Origin: Erigeron canadensis | Taxonomy: Eukaryota > Streptophyta > Magnoliopsida > Asterales > Asteraceae | NCBI RefSeq assembly: GCF_010389155.1 | Contig: NC_057762.1 | Span: 4,079,513 to 4,143,512, forward strand | Direction: 5' to 3' | Length of the DNA stretch: 64,000 nt | Shown: positions 1 to 11,934 of the stretch, one piece after another | Layout of the letters: every line of letters starts with the position of its first letter | How positions within the stretch are numbered: position 1 is the first letter of the stretch | Made by a program: the position numbers and the translations under genes | The notes under the pieces: model-generated | Database searches by the model: none | Seen by the model: only the letters and a program-made list of their open reading frames with translations | Told to the model about the DNA's origin: nothing

Positions 1-653
1 GGAATTCATAAGTTATCTAAGTAATTCATAAAAGTTTTTAAAAAATTTTATTTAAACATGTGATACTTGGCCAAAGTGTGACCTGTTAGCCCATAAGTAA
101 GTACTTTGACGAAGCAGATGTTGCTCACCTGACACGAGTGTATGAGGTCACAATTCACTTAACACGATCATCTGGGGTGAACAAGAATTGGGGATCGGAT
201 GCGGGCAAAATTCCCGCCAATGGCTGAGATGTTCAGTCGACTCCCTCCCTCTTTGTGGGGTCCAAACCCTTACGAGTGAGCAGAAGGGAGGAGGAAAGAG
301 GCCCTGGCAAACCGTCATAATTAGTGAACAAGTGTAAGCTTCGCTGCCCGACAGTATAGAAGACTAACCACACCGAGGGGCAGGCCCTGAAGCGAAGGAC
401 GGGAACGAGCGGAATCAATGTGTTTCAATTTCTGGCCTTGCACAAATTTCTGATTTATCAATATCAATGTTAAATATACGGATTTTCTTATACGTTCGGT
501 GGCCCAATGGGTCAAACACAAAAACCTAAAACTTGGCTAAAATAGAAACATGCATACAGATATTGGGCCAGGCTGTTAACGACAATGTGCCAATGTGACA
601 ATGTCTCATGAATACCTCCATTTAAGTATTTAACCATTTTTATATTATCTATA
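1..653. other. Unassigned leading sequence
   Basis: I recognise no gene. Positions 60-540 are less AT-rich than the surroundings and carry overlapping short ORFs on both strands, none matching a family I know. This is probably old transposon-derived DNA. Confidence 0.4.
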
Positions 654-967
654 TCTATATTTCTTTATAAAAATTGTTATTGACCCTAACAAATAGAAAA
701 TGTTACTCAAATAGTACATATGAAAGTACTAAATTGCCCTAAATAAACACCAAGAGTTTTATAAGTTACCTAATTTGCTCTTAATGAATTACTCGTAATT
801 TACATTTTAAACCCTCATCTTAAACCCTTATCTTTTTAAATATTTCACTATCATCTTTACATCAAATGACACCACTTTCCACCGTCACCACCACCAATAA
901 TACCGTCACTGAAACCACTAGACCGTTGTCCCCGCCACCGCCGTCGTTTGCGCGGGTACCAAACTCA
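654..967 (+). mobile_element. Degenerate small Helitron-like element
   Basis: The left end (A|TCTATATTTC then TTTATAAAA) resembles the 5' terminus shared by the other Helitron-like copies in this window. The right end has a GC-rich hairpin, CCGCCGTCGTTTGCGCGGG, a few bases before the inferred terminus. The terminal CTRR is not clean (CTCA followed by T), so the 3' boundary is approximate. The interior carries the ACCACCACC-type triplet run seen in the family. Confidence 0.45.
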
Positions 968-2037
968 TCTCAACTAAGATATACGTTGAGAAAACTCTAA
1001 CCTATAACATTACTATGTCAAAATATTCACCAACGTAGTATCTCTTTTACCATGTATAACTGACGATCGTCAATTCCATTCGCTTGTTACGAGTTAAGTT
1101 TTTTAATATCATTATTAAATTTATTTAAGCCTAAATTTGGGTTTTTGATAAATCATTTGCACGGGTATGATTCTAATATCTCTTATATTTGCTTTAAGCG
1201 TTCTACCTCTGAATTCTAACATTGTAAAGAACCATAAAACACCTTCAAGAATCAAGACTCAAAGATTTAGACCCGTTTATGTGCCATGAACCCATTTGAT
1301 GGGTCAATCCTTTTGACTCATTTAGATGGACGTGTTACCTAGATCGTCTCTAGGTTAACTAAGTTTATCTTGCGTGGCTTTGGTCAAGTTTTTTACCACA
1401 ATAAATAAGATTGGGTTTGTATAAGATAAATCCGCCCTTAGCCTTAGTTGGAAGCTAATACGAAGCTTCTTAGCGTGTAGTGGATCAACCAGGCTATTCT
1501 TCGGACTTCAGGTAGTAGAGTACCGGAAAGTGACCATCATGGCCTTGTATACGCCAATCGCCAAAACCTTAACCAGTCACCGACTAGCCCAGAAATACGA
1601 TTCTCACCTCTACTAAAGTTATAAAAGATCACTTTTGCTTATTCCAAACGCTTTTTTGGAATCTTGTCTTATTTCCGCAACCTTTCTTTAAAAGTGCATA
1701 TAAGAATTTATATTATACTGCTTTTTTTTCATTAACATATACTTACAGTTACATACTTCGTAAAATCCATTTATTTGTATGATATAAAACTTGTTACATA
1801 TAGAGCTTTTTATTCACTTTAATATCTAATCAAAAAAGACATACATATATATAAGAAACTTAACCTCTTTCAATGTAATAAATCTATGTGTGTGTTACAA
1901 ATATTATTATCATTGCATCAATATCCCAAAAACATGACAAAAACAAAGACCACCATGTCTCCAAATGGCGGGCTGCTTCCACAAAAAGAGTAAGCACGCC
2001 GCTGCCATCCATAAAACCATAGACCAAACCGGCCATC
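968..2037. other. Intergenic, downstream of expansin
   Basis: No supported gene. The last ~200 bases before 2038 are presumably the 3' UTR of the minus-strand expansin gene. The rest is AT-rich, with a few short repeats of the form gaccc/gggtc near 1260-1330. Confidence 0.4.
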
Positions 2038-3615
2038 TTAGAACTGCACCGAACTAGAGAACGTTTGCCCAAATCCCCAATTAGCTGGGACGATATTGGG
2101 AAAGGTTTTTGTCACACCATCACTTGTTGTTACCATGAAAGACAATGATTGACCATTCATGTATGAATTTGATTGCCAATTAGCTCCCCAATTTCTTGAC
2201 ATTGCCATCCATCCTGTTTTCGACCCTTTTACTTGCACCGATTGAATTGATCCAGCACCAGCGATGTTACTAATGAGAACAAGCTCAAAGTAATCTCGAC
2301 CATTGATTGTGAACCTAACACCTCCATGTTTCTTGCATGGTACTCTGAAACCCCCCAAAAAAAATTTTCATTCCAAACCGGAAAAAAACAAAGTTCATAT
2401 AGACAGGGTATTTTTTACTTTTTGGTGGGCCAGATTATGGCCCACCCAACCATATAACCCAGCAACTCTTGGTTTGCTAAAATTAGTAATTATAGATAGA
2501 TGACAAAATTGTTTATATATACCTTTGGTAGATAATGGGGACAATTCCACCTCTATAGATTCCAATTTTCTCCCAAGCGGGTTGTGCCATGTCAAAATGT
2601 TGGCGTGGCGGGTTGCACCAACCTCCATCGTCACTAGGTTGAGCGAAATTTGGTGGGCAAAAGTTTGTGGCAGTGATAGTAATAGATGTTCCTTTGATGC
2701 ACCATCTTGGGTCCGCCTTGTAGTCGCATATGATTTTGTAGCATTGGCCACACGCAGCACCATCATTGAAAAGAGCAGTGCTGAGTGCAGCCGTTCTTGT
2801 ACCATATCCAGCCGAGTACAAGTTACCGTACCCACAAGCACCCCCTAAAACGTACAGAAACAATTTGTCAACTAAAAATCTATATGACATTTTACAATCA
2901 TAAAATGTCCATAAGTACCTAAACTGGCATTGTTCTGTTTTGGTTAACTAGACCACTTATAATTTATATTATATGCAAGTTGTTTGTAAGTTTGTAATTA
3001 TTTGATATTTCTCAAAAATGTAAATCCTTAAACTGGCCTAAGGGTTTTTTTCTATATATCTTTGGCCCATAAATCTTCAAGAAGGCCGGCCCTGGTAAAA
3101 TTAATCATGTTGGAAACATGGAACCGAGATATATATCTTTGGCTGATAAATCTTAGGCATATTCTAATATAATGATAACCGTACCGTATGTAACTTAATC
3201 TAATAGGTCATAAATACCCCTCATTATCCACACAACTCAAACAAGATACATATTTTCTTTTTCCCTTTTTCTCAAAGCAAAGAAATGGATATTAACCAAG
3301 CATGCCAATAATTTGAAAATTAACATAATGAACAAATTGGTAATTCTAACTTAATATATGGATATACATACAATTATACATATTCACAAACATACATACA
3401 AACACACATATAGACATTGCAATTTTCGTCATGAATTTGATGTACTATAACATATATCAAAAACAAAATGTGTGCAACATACCCATTGTTCCGGAAGCGT
3501 CACTACCGCCATAGAAAGTGGCATGAGCCTTGGTCCAGCCTGAAGCAGTGAATGCATGAGCATGATATTGAAGAACAGAGAATAAAGCTAACAAAAGAAA
3601 GCCAATTTTTGCCAT
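2038..3615 (-). CDS. EXPA: Alpha-expansin (EXPA family)
   Basis: Secreted non-enzymatic wall-loosening protein that acts at cellulose-xyloglucan contacts. Exons on the minus strand: 3615-3483, 2844-2523 and 2344-2038, all with GT-AG introns and consistent phase, giving 253 aa, the usual alpha-expansin length. Residues 1 to about 21 are a hydrophobic signal peptide ending AHA. The first domain (DPBB, GH45-like) contains [19 protein letters not shown], a series of paired cysteines and the HFD motif at residues 127-129. The second domain (CBM63, about 155-253) contains the conserved Trp residues of [13 protein letters not shown] and ends in SSSVQF. All diagnostic motifs are intact, so the gene looks functional. 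By eye it is closest to the AtEXPA11 type, but subgroup placement needs a tree. The start is the only ATG leading directly into the signal peptide. Confidence 0.95.
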
Positions 3616-3695
3616 TTTCTTTGTAGTGCAATTGCAAAAATAGGCAAATTGAAGAAGCTAAATTAGATACAGAAAAATGTGAAGAATTAGAGGTG

Positions 3696-3703
3696 CTTAA
3701 ATA
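3696..3703 (-). promoter_or_regulatory. Possible TATA box of the expansin gene
   Basis: TATTTAAG on the minus strand lies about 80 bases upstream of the expansin ATG, in plausible TATA position for a short 5' UTR. This is inferred from position and sequence only. Confidence 0.35.
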
Positions 3704-3724
3704 GTACCAATCCAACAATGTCAC

Positions 3725-5586
3725 ATGTGAGTCTGCAAGTAGGGAATAGAATTAAATATATGTAATAGTAGTTTTAATATTTTTTATTTTGTATTTTTTT
3801 ATTGGTAGAATTCGATAGAATTATCTATGTGTGCACAAAGGCCAAGAAATGCTATGAATTCTGATACAATTATTCGCATGTTATTATACAACACCCACAT
3901 GTGTCTTCACCCCACAGAAGATCCTTAAATCTTAATGGACCAAACCTCACCATTTTGGCTCAATCCAGTGTCTTTTTACTACTTTATATATTATTTTACA
4001 ACCGTTTTTTTGTAATATATAAGATCTAGTGTATGAATCTACGTATCAACGTTACATGATACATATTTGCTGTTCTCTTCTTTGGCTAATTAATAAAAAG
4101 AATTATGTAAGCTATTCTGCTGTATAAAATTGTGACATGACAATATGACATGTACCGAATAATAATGTGTAAAAGTGGAAATTTTGATAGAATTGTAGTA
4201 CTACTAAAAGTCCACCAAAAAAATCCAATAAATGAATATGGATATCATTTGTACCTAAAATATTTGATAGCCTTCTTAACCAAAATAAAATCATAAAAAA
4301 AAAAGGTAGTTGTCCGGAAACCCCTTAGTCACCTAAAGAAATACTTCAAGTCTAACGACCCTCCAACCTTCAACGTTGACTAGCGGTAAAACCCCATAAA
4401 CCTTAGGGAACGAAAATCATATTAATGCTAAAAAGAATTTTTCTCATTTAAAACGTAATGATATATACAAACAATTGTTATAATATGTGTCGCGTTTTAA
4501 AAACGAAATTCACAAGTTGTTGTTCAAACAATTTACTAAAAAAAGATGTCCTTCCAAACTAAGAAACATGACATGTAATAACATATATTATAAAATAACA
4601 GAGTCCTGGTATGTACATTGGTGTTTATGTATAGCATCTGCTGATTTTCAGTTTGGAGTAATAAAATCTTCTCAAAAAAGATAAAATAACAGAGTCCTAT
4701 GTTCCAATATTAACACTGATGAGATATCCCTATCATTGATTCATGGCTGATGCAAGAAAGAGTCATCATGATGTTATTATCTTTATATAATTTTTCCTAC
4801 TAAATATGGCGGAATACATTTGTGACAGAATTAAGCGACATTTGTATTGTCAACTAAAAATAAGCCAACGAATGAACAAAAGTACAAAACTCATCGTATT
4901 GTCACATACCTTAAGGTATTTTTGGTTCAACTGCTCACTTAGAGGCTCAAAATGGCATTTTATAAATTTCTAAATTTGTTCATAATGTATATTATAACAA
5001 GCTTTGTAGAAATATGTAGGGAAAAAAGGAGTAACACTACCAAAAATTTATTCTTACATTATGCCTGGATATAAAAAGTAATGTATGCTCGATGAGCATT
5101 CAAAATATGATAACATTATACAACCGTCAAAAATCACATACTTTATATTTGTTCATTCAGCCACTTTCTAAGGGAGGTTTTGAGTTCGAATATTACCAAA
5201 AGTAAACTTAAGATAATCAGAAAATTATTAAGTGGTTGAAAATCACCTGAACACTAGTCTGACTATAGTGGGTAATAAATAATATATGGAATCAAGGGAT
5301 TTCCATCCAATTATGCTAAAGCAATTTATTTGATTTTAACAGGTGATCAATCTACAAGAAAATTGGTGGAGGATTTTAAAAGACAAAAGAATGTGTATCG
5401 ATCAAGCAAAACGTTACATGTAGTTTTAAAATATTTTAATCCTCCTTTAGATTCACACGGGCTTTCTTAGTTTGACATTATTTCGGTGAAAATCCTCCCT
5501 AAATATGGAAATGCAATTGCATGTGCATGTTGACATTGTATGTCAGCTATCATTATTTCTAGCCAACTTGTTATTACTTACTATAA
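3725..5586. other. AT-rich intergenic region
   Basis: No gene supported. The near part presumably contains the expansin promoter. Around 4,590 and 4,685 a short direct repeat (AAAATAACAGAGTCCT) occurs twice. Around 5,170-5,190 there is a weak tRNA B-box-like string (GAGTTCGAA), too isolated to call a SINE. Confidence 0.4.
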
Positions 5587-5849
5587 CTAGTATTGTACCC
5601 GCGCAATGCGGCGGCGATTTGGTGGTGACGACGATTGACGGTGGTGATGGTGGCCATGGTGGTGGTGTTTATGGTGGGTGCAACTATGTAAGTAATTTGT
5701 GTAAATGTAATTGATGTAAAGTGATAGTAGATATAATTTAGAAGATAAAAGATTAATGATATAAATTAATTTATAAAGAGTAAAATAGTAATTTTTCATC
5801 TAACACTTTTATGAGAGAGAATGTGATAATTATTATAAGATGGTATAGA
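5587..5849 (-). mobile_element. Non-autonomous Helitron (263 bp)
   Basis: On the minus strand the element starts TCTATACCATC, preceded by A. It ends with a hairpin (CCGCATTGCGCGG), then TACAATA, then CTAG followed by T. That is the Helitron pattern: 5' TC, subterminal 3' hairpin, CTRR end, insertion between A and T, no target duplication. It carries a GGTGGT/CACCAC triplet-rich stretch and no coding capacity. Confidence 0.75.
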
Positions 5850-5935
5850 TAAAGGAGTTGGATGTGAACAATGTTTTTTGTCTTTATCTGCCTTTTCAAT
5901 ATAAATATAAAAATTAGCAATCTTAAAACAAAATA

Positions 5936-6010
5936 TGGAGGTAGTTGAGTGGTTGCTCTTTATGCCTATGGGGTGGAGGTTACGGATTCAAACCATCCTC
6001 CTCTTTTATT
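5936..6010 (+). mobile_element. Possible SINE head (tRNA-like)
   Basis: TAGTTGAGTGG resembles a pol III A box and GGATTCAAACC resembles a B box about 40 bases later. They are followed by a strongly T-rich tract. The spacing fits a tRNA-derived SINE, but target duplications were not found. Confidence 0.35.
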
Positions 6011-6657
6011 ATTTTTTTGTTTTTATTTAGTACTGTAATAAAGTATTTGCACTTTGGTTCCTCCTTTTTTTTTTCTTTTTTTTTTGTCCATTCTATTTTT
6101 TTTATTACTTCAACCCCAAACTTTATATAAATTTTTTTAAATGTTTTGTGATTTATAACATTTTGTTTTTTTACCTTAATTGTATTTAACATTTTTTTTT
6201 TAACTTTTTAAAATGTTATAAATTTTTTAAAAAGCTATATATTTTTTAATTTTCTATTTTTTGGTTTTTTGTTTTTTTTGTTGCATTATATATCTTTATA
6301 TTCTTTTAAACATTTGGTTTTTATACCTTTTTTTACATGTAACATTTGTTTTTTTTATAACTTCTTCATTTGGTTTTCGTAATCTTTTTTTTGTTGTTGT
6401 CTTTTTTATTTTTTGGTTTAATACATTTCTTTTGTATTTTAAACTTTTGGTTTTCAATATTTTTTGTCACCTATAAATTTGTGGGGTTTTCTTTAACCCC
6501 ACTCATATACGTAAACGTTATCAAAAACTTATGTCACCCATCAGGCGGCATGAAATTCCTAGTTTTTAATACTCCTCCAATACCAAAATTATACACGAGT
6601 ATTTGTATGCTCTGTAGAGTGACCTGTATTAGGCTCTATTGTCTCATCTTAAGTTAA
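6011..6657. repeat. T-rich low-complexity tract
   Basis: About 650 bases dominated by T runs on the plus strand. The Phe/Leu-rich ORFs here are by-products of composition and are not called as genes. Confidence 0.6.
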
Positions 6658-6690
6658 CTAGCTTAGTAACCCGCGTATTATACGGGCATA
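6658..6690 (-). mobile_element. Helitron 3' terminus
   Basis: Read on the minus strand: a hairpin (CCCGTATAATACGCGGG), then TTACTAAG, then CTAG followed by T. This is a clean Helitron-like 3' end. The matching 5' end, somewhere to the right, was not located. Confidence 0.5.
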
Positions 6691-7860
6691 TAAATGAAAT
6701 TTTTAATTTGATGTACCAAAAGTGTTTACACATGTCATGTAATCCGATTATAAAAATTAAAGAAATATAATAAATAATTATTAACTTTTAAGATATATAA
6801 AAGTGAAGATACTTCCTAATGCAGCAATAAAAATATAAAAGTTTAATTAAATATGATCTCATAAATTTAACTAAATAAAAAAAAGTTAATTAATAAGAAT
6901 TTTTTAAATAATGTCAAGCAAGTTTTTCTTAAAAAATAATGATGTCCGTCTTATTTTTAAAAAAATTGTTTTGACAAAACTGTATATATGACGAAAATAA
7001 AATGTAAAACACCATGTTTGTATTTTTAGAGTTCTAAAAAGAGAATACAAATATTTTCTTAAAGAATTATCACATCATTAAGAAAAAGTAAAATTAATTT
7101 TAAGTAAAAAGTTGTTATGACATCATAATTAAATAAATAAAAGAAAATAAATTTTTGAGAGAAAACTTGATGATTCCATGTAAGGAATTTTTATAAAATA
7201 GTTATATCATCACAATCTTGTTTTATTTATTTAACTAGTTAATTATCCTAGGTTAGATTCAGGTATTTCTAAACAAGTTTCGTAAATACATGTTTATTAT
7301 CATAATGAAACATAAAAAAAACCGTAAGTAAAAATGTCTATATTTTAAAGGCAAGTAAGCAATGTTATTATACATTAGGTTTATTTTACATTAGGCTTAA
7401 AAGATTTAAAAACTTTCAAATGAATGGACTAAAAATTTTAATTCAAAAGATGATGTCATAAATTAGTTCTATAAAACATAAATAATTAATAAGAAAAAGT
7501 CTAATAATGCCAAATAAGATTTTCTTATAAACATATTATGTCATCACAATCTTACTTTATTTATATAAGAGATATAAAAATATCAGTTGAATATATTAAT
7601 TTTATCATACTCCGTATTAATCTAAGAATTATAATTATTTGTTCTAATAAAGCTTTAAGATTCCAGTAATCCTCAAATGAATACATAATTAACAAAATTT
7701 TTTTGATATTAACAACTCTTTAGACTGTCACGAAATTATAAATAAATGCATTAATAATATTTGTACTTTGAATTCATAATATATAATTAGTTACTAGAAA
7801 ATATAACACACATGTAACATTATCTGATGCATAGCAGGATATATATTTATTGAACGCGGC
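6691..7860. other. AT-rich, probably Helitron interior
   Basis: No gene. Related phrases recur near 6,890-6,960, 7,190-7,240 and 7,490-7,570 (TTAATAAGAA, ATGTCA..AA, CATCACAATCTT..TTTATTTA), suggesting a degraded internally repetitive transposon. It may belong to the element whose 3' end is at 6,658. Confidence 0.4.
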
Positions 7861-8047
7861 TAATTATTTTTGTTCAGGTGGTTAAAGAGAAGATGAAAGG
7901 CTAGCAGTTCCCAAGTTCAGATTTAGGCAAGAGTGTTTAATCAAAATTTGGGGTTGAATTGGTTTAATGTGTTAATTATAAAGAATTGTAACAGACATTG
8001 GAGGTCTAAAGGGTGTGCAAACCCAATTCTTGGTCGGGGCATAAATT

Positions 8048-8299
8048 TTGAAGGGACATAAATTTTCGAAGTTAAAGTTATTGAAATCTTATCTACGATC
8101 AACAATGTCTCAAGAAAGACTTAGTGGATTGGCCATGATAGCTGTTGAGAACGAAATCTTAAAGAACATAAATTGTGAAGAGCTAATTAACCAATTTGCT
8201 ATGAAGAATGCTATTTTTGCGAGAACCTTTGAGAACTTTTCAAATCAAGCCCAACCGATGATTATTCTTTACATGAAAATTGTTTTTGATTGTTTATAG
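8048..8299 (+). pseudogene. hAT transposase C-terminal fragment (TTF/ZMYM1-like)
   Basis: The frame contains SYLRSTMSQERLSGLAMIA and a following ENEIL..INCEELINQFA. This is the typical C-terminal dimerisation region of domesticated-looking TTF-type/ZMYM1-like hAT transposases. Nothing upstream encodes the rest of the protein, so this is a captured or residual 3' piece, not a gene. Its second half forms the left arm of the foldback at 8210-8652. A different fragment of the same protein class lies at about 35.2-35.5 kb. Confidence 0.6.
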
Positions 8300-8652
8300 A
8301 ATAACTTATGCATGATTTTGAAGTTTTTAATTGTGTGGAGGCCGGCATGGATTATCATCCGTTATACAATTATGTAGAGATTTAGATTCTTGATCACATG
8401 TGCACGAATATTGCTATGATTACATGTGATCGACTTGCATACATGTGATCATAGCAATATTCGTGCACATGTGATCAAGAATCCAAATCTCCACATAATT
8501 GTATAACGGATGATAATCCATGCTCCACACAATTATAAACTTCAAAATTACACATAAGTTATTCAAAAAACAATCAAAAAACAATTTTCATGTAAAGAAT
8601 AATCATCGATTGGGCTTGATTTGAAAAGTTCTCAAAAGTTCTCGCAAAAAAA
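8210..8652. repeat. Long foldback (inverted repeat) from a hAT 3' end
   Basis: Arms 8210-8427 and 8441-8652 are inverted copies of each other (roughly 90% or better by eye, with a few small indels). The loop is only about 13 bases. The left arm includes the end of the hAT C-terminal fragment and its 3' flank. A transcript across it would fold into a hairpin of about 215 bp. Confidence 0.85.
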
Positions 8653-10322
8653 GGGTTCTCAAAATAACTTTACCATATATATATATATATGTATATTTAA
8701 ATTCGGTTAAAGTTAGGGGCATATTTTTCTTTGATCGGCCGGGGTGTTAAAATTTATAGGGCCGCCATTGATACTAACAGATATACTTATTTGAAACCTA
8801 AGTTTAAAACTTTAACGACTTAACAAACTTTTGAAATAGGATATTATCAAAAGTTAGAAAACGTGAACTTTCAAAAGTAGGCTTAGTACATAACGGGATA
8901 GTATAGAAAAAGGTATTTTGATGGGAACATTTTGATTGCATGTACTAAATTGATACCCATATAACCCCAGTAATGATAGTATCAAGATAATTCAGTCAAT
9001 TCAATTCAATTATGCCTTCAACAAAAATCGAGCACGGGTTACTTCCTGAAAGTAACCGCTGGTGTAAAAAAAGGGGCTAGTATATGTGCATGCAAAAGTG
9101 AAACTCTATGCAAAAGAAGTCTTAATTAAATTCTAGCTTCATGCCTTCATCAACTTTATCTTTGAAACACTCTGAACTAATTAATTAAGAAGCAAAAAAA
9201 TGAAGTTTTAGTCAAATGAAAATAGTCAATGCTTGTGCACATGGAATTCATATAATACGTTCGTACGTACGCGATGATGTACATAAATCATAAAATGAGG
9301 GTCAATTAATGATTAATCTAAAAAGGTGCGTATGATGTATAATCACGCTTCTCATACAGTAGTAGATAGTTGAACCTGCTCTCTCCCTTGTTACCCGGCG
9401 ACATTTGACTAACAACAATTAATAATTAAACTAAACTAATTATATATTGAGCAACACTTATAAACATAAGATAATACTACTAAGCTTTCCAATGGGCCAC
9501 GTCCCATGTGGTAGTCATACTTTAGAAAGTCAAACATACAATACAAAAACACAAATTAACTTGAAGTGAACGGTTTAATCATTTGCATGATAGGGTTGAC
9601 TATTTATGGCTTTATTTTATGCTTAATATAATGCAATTTTGTGGATGAGTACGGTTGTTAATATAATACCTCAATAAAAAGGGCATTTTCCATTAAATAA
9701 ATAATCATATGCCAAAATGTCAAAATGATGCGACCAAGCCGTTTTTAACGGCCAATTGATCATTGATAACTTATCAAAACCAACCTTTCAGTATTTGGCA
9801 ACCCAAAAAAAGAGAATGTTATTCTTTTTATAAATCAAAATATAATTTTTTAGTGATAACCAATGTTTATAAATTAATATAAAATTTCAGATATTGAGCC
9901 CGATCGAAAATAATACAATAGTTTATACGGAGTAATAATTGACATGTGTTTATGCTTATATATACCCTGCAATAAACTCATTAACATATGTTTTACATTA
10001 ATGTGCAAGTTAGCTCCCACAATAACCTGTATTACTGATACACGTACGATAACTTATGCACTATCATATACGAGTATATCAATAACAAGTCATATACAAC
10101 ATTGCAGAATAGTAATTATTATGTACGGAGTAAAATATTGTGTATAAATCACCTTTCATTTCATATAGATTAATTTTATCAGGTCATAGCGTATCATAGC
10201 GTGATGAATATCTTTCAATTTATTTGTTCTATTACATATATAATAATATAAAATAATATATTTGTTTTCTCAAGATATATGTGCAATATACCATATAACG
10301 ACAACATGCATTTCTGGTATTA
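8653..10322. other. Intergenic, no gene seen
   Basis: AT-rich sequence with a short (TA)n run near 8,680. No coding region or complete transposon terminus was recognised. Confidence 0.4.
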
Positions 10323-10519
10323 ATGGGGAAATGTTAGATAAAGCATGCAGTACCTATCTTAGGTAAAGCAGGAGGTGATTATGTAAAATTCAGAGGGAGT
10401 TTATGTAAAATTCAGGGGGGATTATGTATGTTTATTAAATTCAAAGGTTTAATATGTAACTTTTTTTAATGTGGCAGTACCAAAGCTTAGGTAAAGTCTG
10501 CAGTACGGATCATTTTCCC
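10323..10519. mobile_element. Possible MITE with terminal inverted repeats
   Basis: The left end, GGGGAAATG then GATAAAGCATGCAGTAC, is imperfectly inverted at the right end (GTCTGCAGTACGGATCATTTTCCC). CTTAGGTAAAG recurs just inside both ends. No convincing target duplication was found, so class is uncertain (Mutator-like or other). Confidence 0.4.
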
Positions 10520-11039
10520 ATTTATATATGATATAAAGAGTTGTATTCTTTTACATCTTTAAAAATTGGTGAGATCTAAGGGTCACATCTCAACCCTTAG
10601 ATAAAAAATGATCAATGGTCAGTTAAAAAACTAAAAAAATATACAGAGGGGTAGTTTTATCATTTGACATATTATCTTAATCCCCTGCTAACTCTTCATA
10701 GCTTCACACACACACACAGACATAGATCTTTTTCTTTCTCTCTCTCCCCCTCTTGAAAAATCACCAGCACCATTACCATCACAAACACTACCACCGCCAT
10801 CTTCAAGTCACCACCACGTTCCAATGGAAAATACAGCCATCGTTGCACCCATCATCATCATCATCTCCATCAGTCTTCATCAATGGATCTTGCAGATGTG
10901 TTAATAAACAATGAAATATCTATTGAATACGAATATATGGCTTTTTGTTATGTAAATTCGAATTTTCTTAGGTGATAATCAAATGTAATTTGATAATATG
11001 TGATTAGATCTATTCTAACATTTGAACTTGTTAAAGTTT
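10520..11039. other. Intergenic stretch with CA and CT microsatellites
   Basis: Contains a short (CA)n run near 10,705, pyrimidine-rich TCTCTCTC near 10,740, and ACC/ATC-rich triplets near 10,770-10,880 that look like a 5'-UTR-type composition. No gene follows that I can support. Confidence 0.35.
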
Positions 11040-11934
11040 ATTAGTTATTCAATTGACTTTGTTGTTTGGTACAATATTGCCTAGAAGGTGTTTGATAAAT
11101 GTCTAAACCAAAGTTTCTTATATATGATTTAGAATCAAATCATATTTGATTGAGTATTGCATACAAGGTGTTTGATGAAATGTCTAAACCAAAGTTTGAT
11201 AATATGATTTAATCAAATTTATGATTCTAAATTAAATTTTTTGGCGTATAGGTTTGTGGATATAAACTCCATTTGTTTTGTGGAAATGTATGAGTAACAT
11301 CAAATTCGATTTGTTATCTGTTATTGTTTACTTTTATGTTATAATCATATTTGATTATGTATAGAGATTATAGAGATTTCTGTTTTTGTAACTGTATGTG
11401 TAAAATCATATTTGATTTTGTATATAGATTCTATAGATTTTTGTTTTGTAACTTTGTTTTATACAATCAAATTTGATTTTGTATTGAGCTTTTAGTTAAA
11501 TGTGTTCTTATGCCTAAAATCATATTTGGTTTTACTCTTACAATGTGAAAATTCTATATATAATGAATTATTCAAAATCAAAAATGATTTTACGCATACA
11601 TTGTGAAAAACCTATTCAAAATCAAAAATGATTTTACGCATACATTGGGGAAAACCTATACAAAATCATATATGATTTTTTATAACACATTGAGACAAAA
11701 CCAAATGAGTTTCATACAAAGAAAACCATTTAAAATCAAAAATGATTTTACCCATAGAGTGTCAAAACCCTATACATCATACATCTAGACAAAAAAAAAA
11801 TGAGTTTGGTATCATTAAACATATTCAAAATCATATATGATTTTGTATATACTTCAGTACAAATAAACTTATTCAAAATCAAAATTGATCTTAAGCATAC
11901 ACAATGAAAAGTTTATTCAAAATCATATATGATT

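Noticed and set aside
2525..2848. 107-aa plus-strand ORF
   Set aside because: Antisense of expansin exon 2.
5160..5290. SINE at a weak B box
   Set aside because: GAGTTCGAA alone, without A box, tail or duplication.
6261..6657. Overlapping ORFs of 71 and 95 aa
   Set aside because: Phe/Leu/Val-rich translations of a T-rich low-complexity tract; no domain, no splice context.
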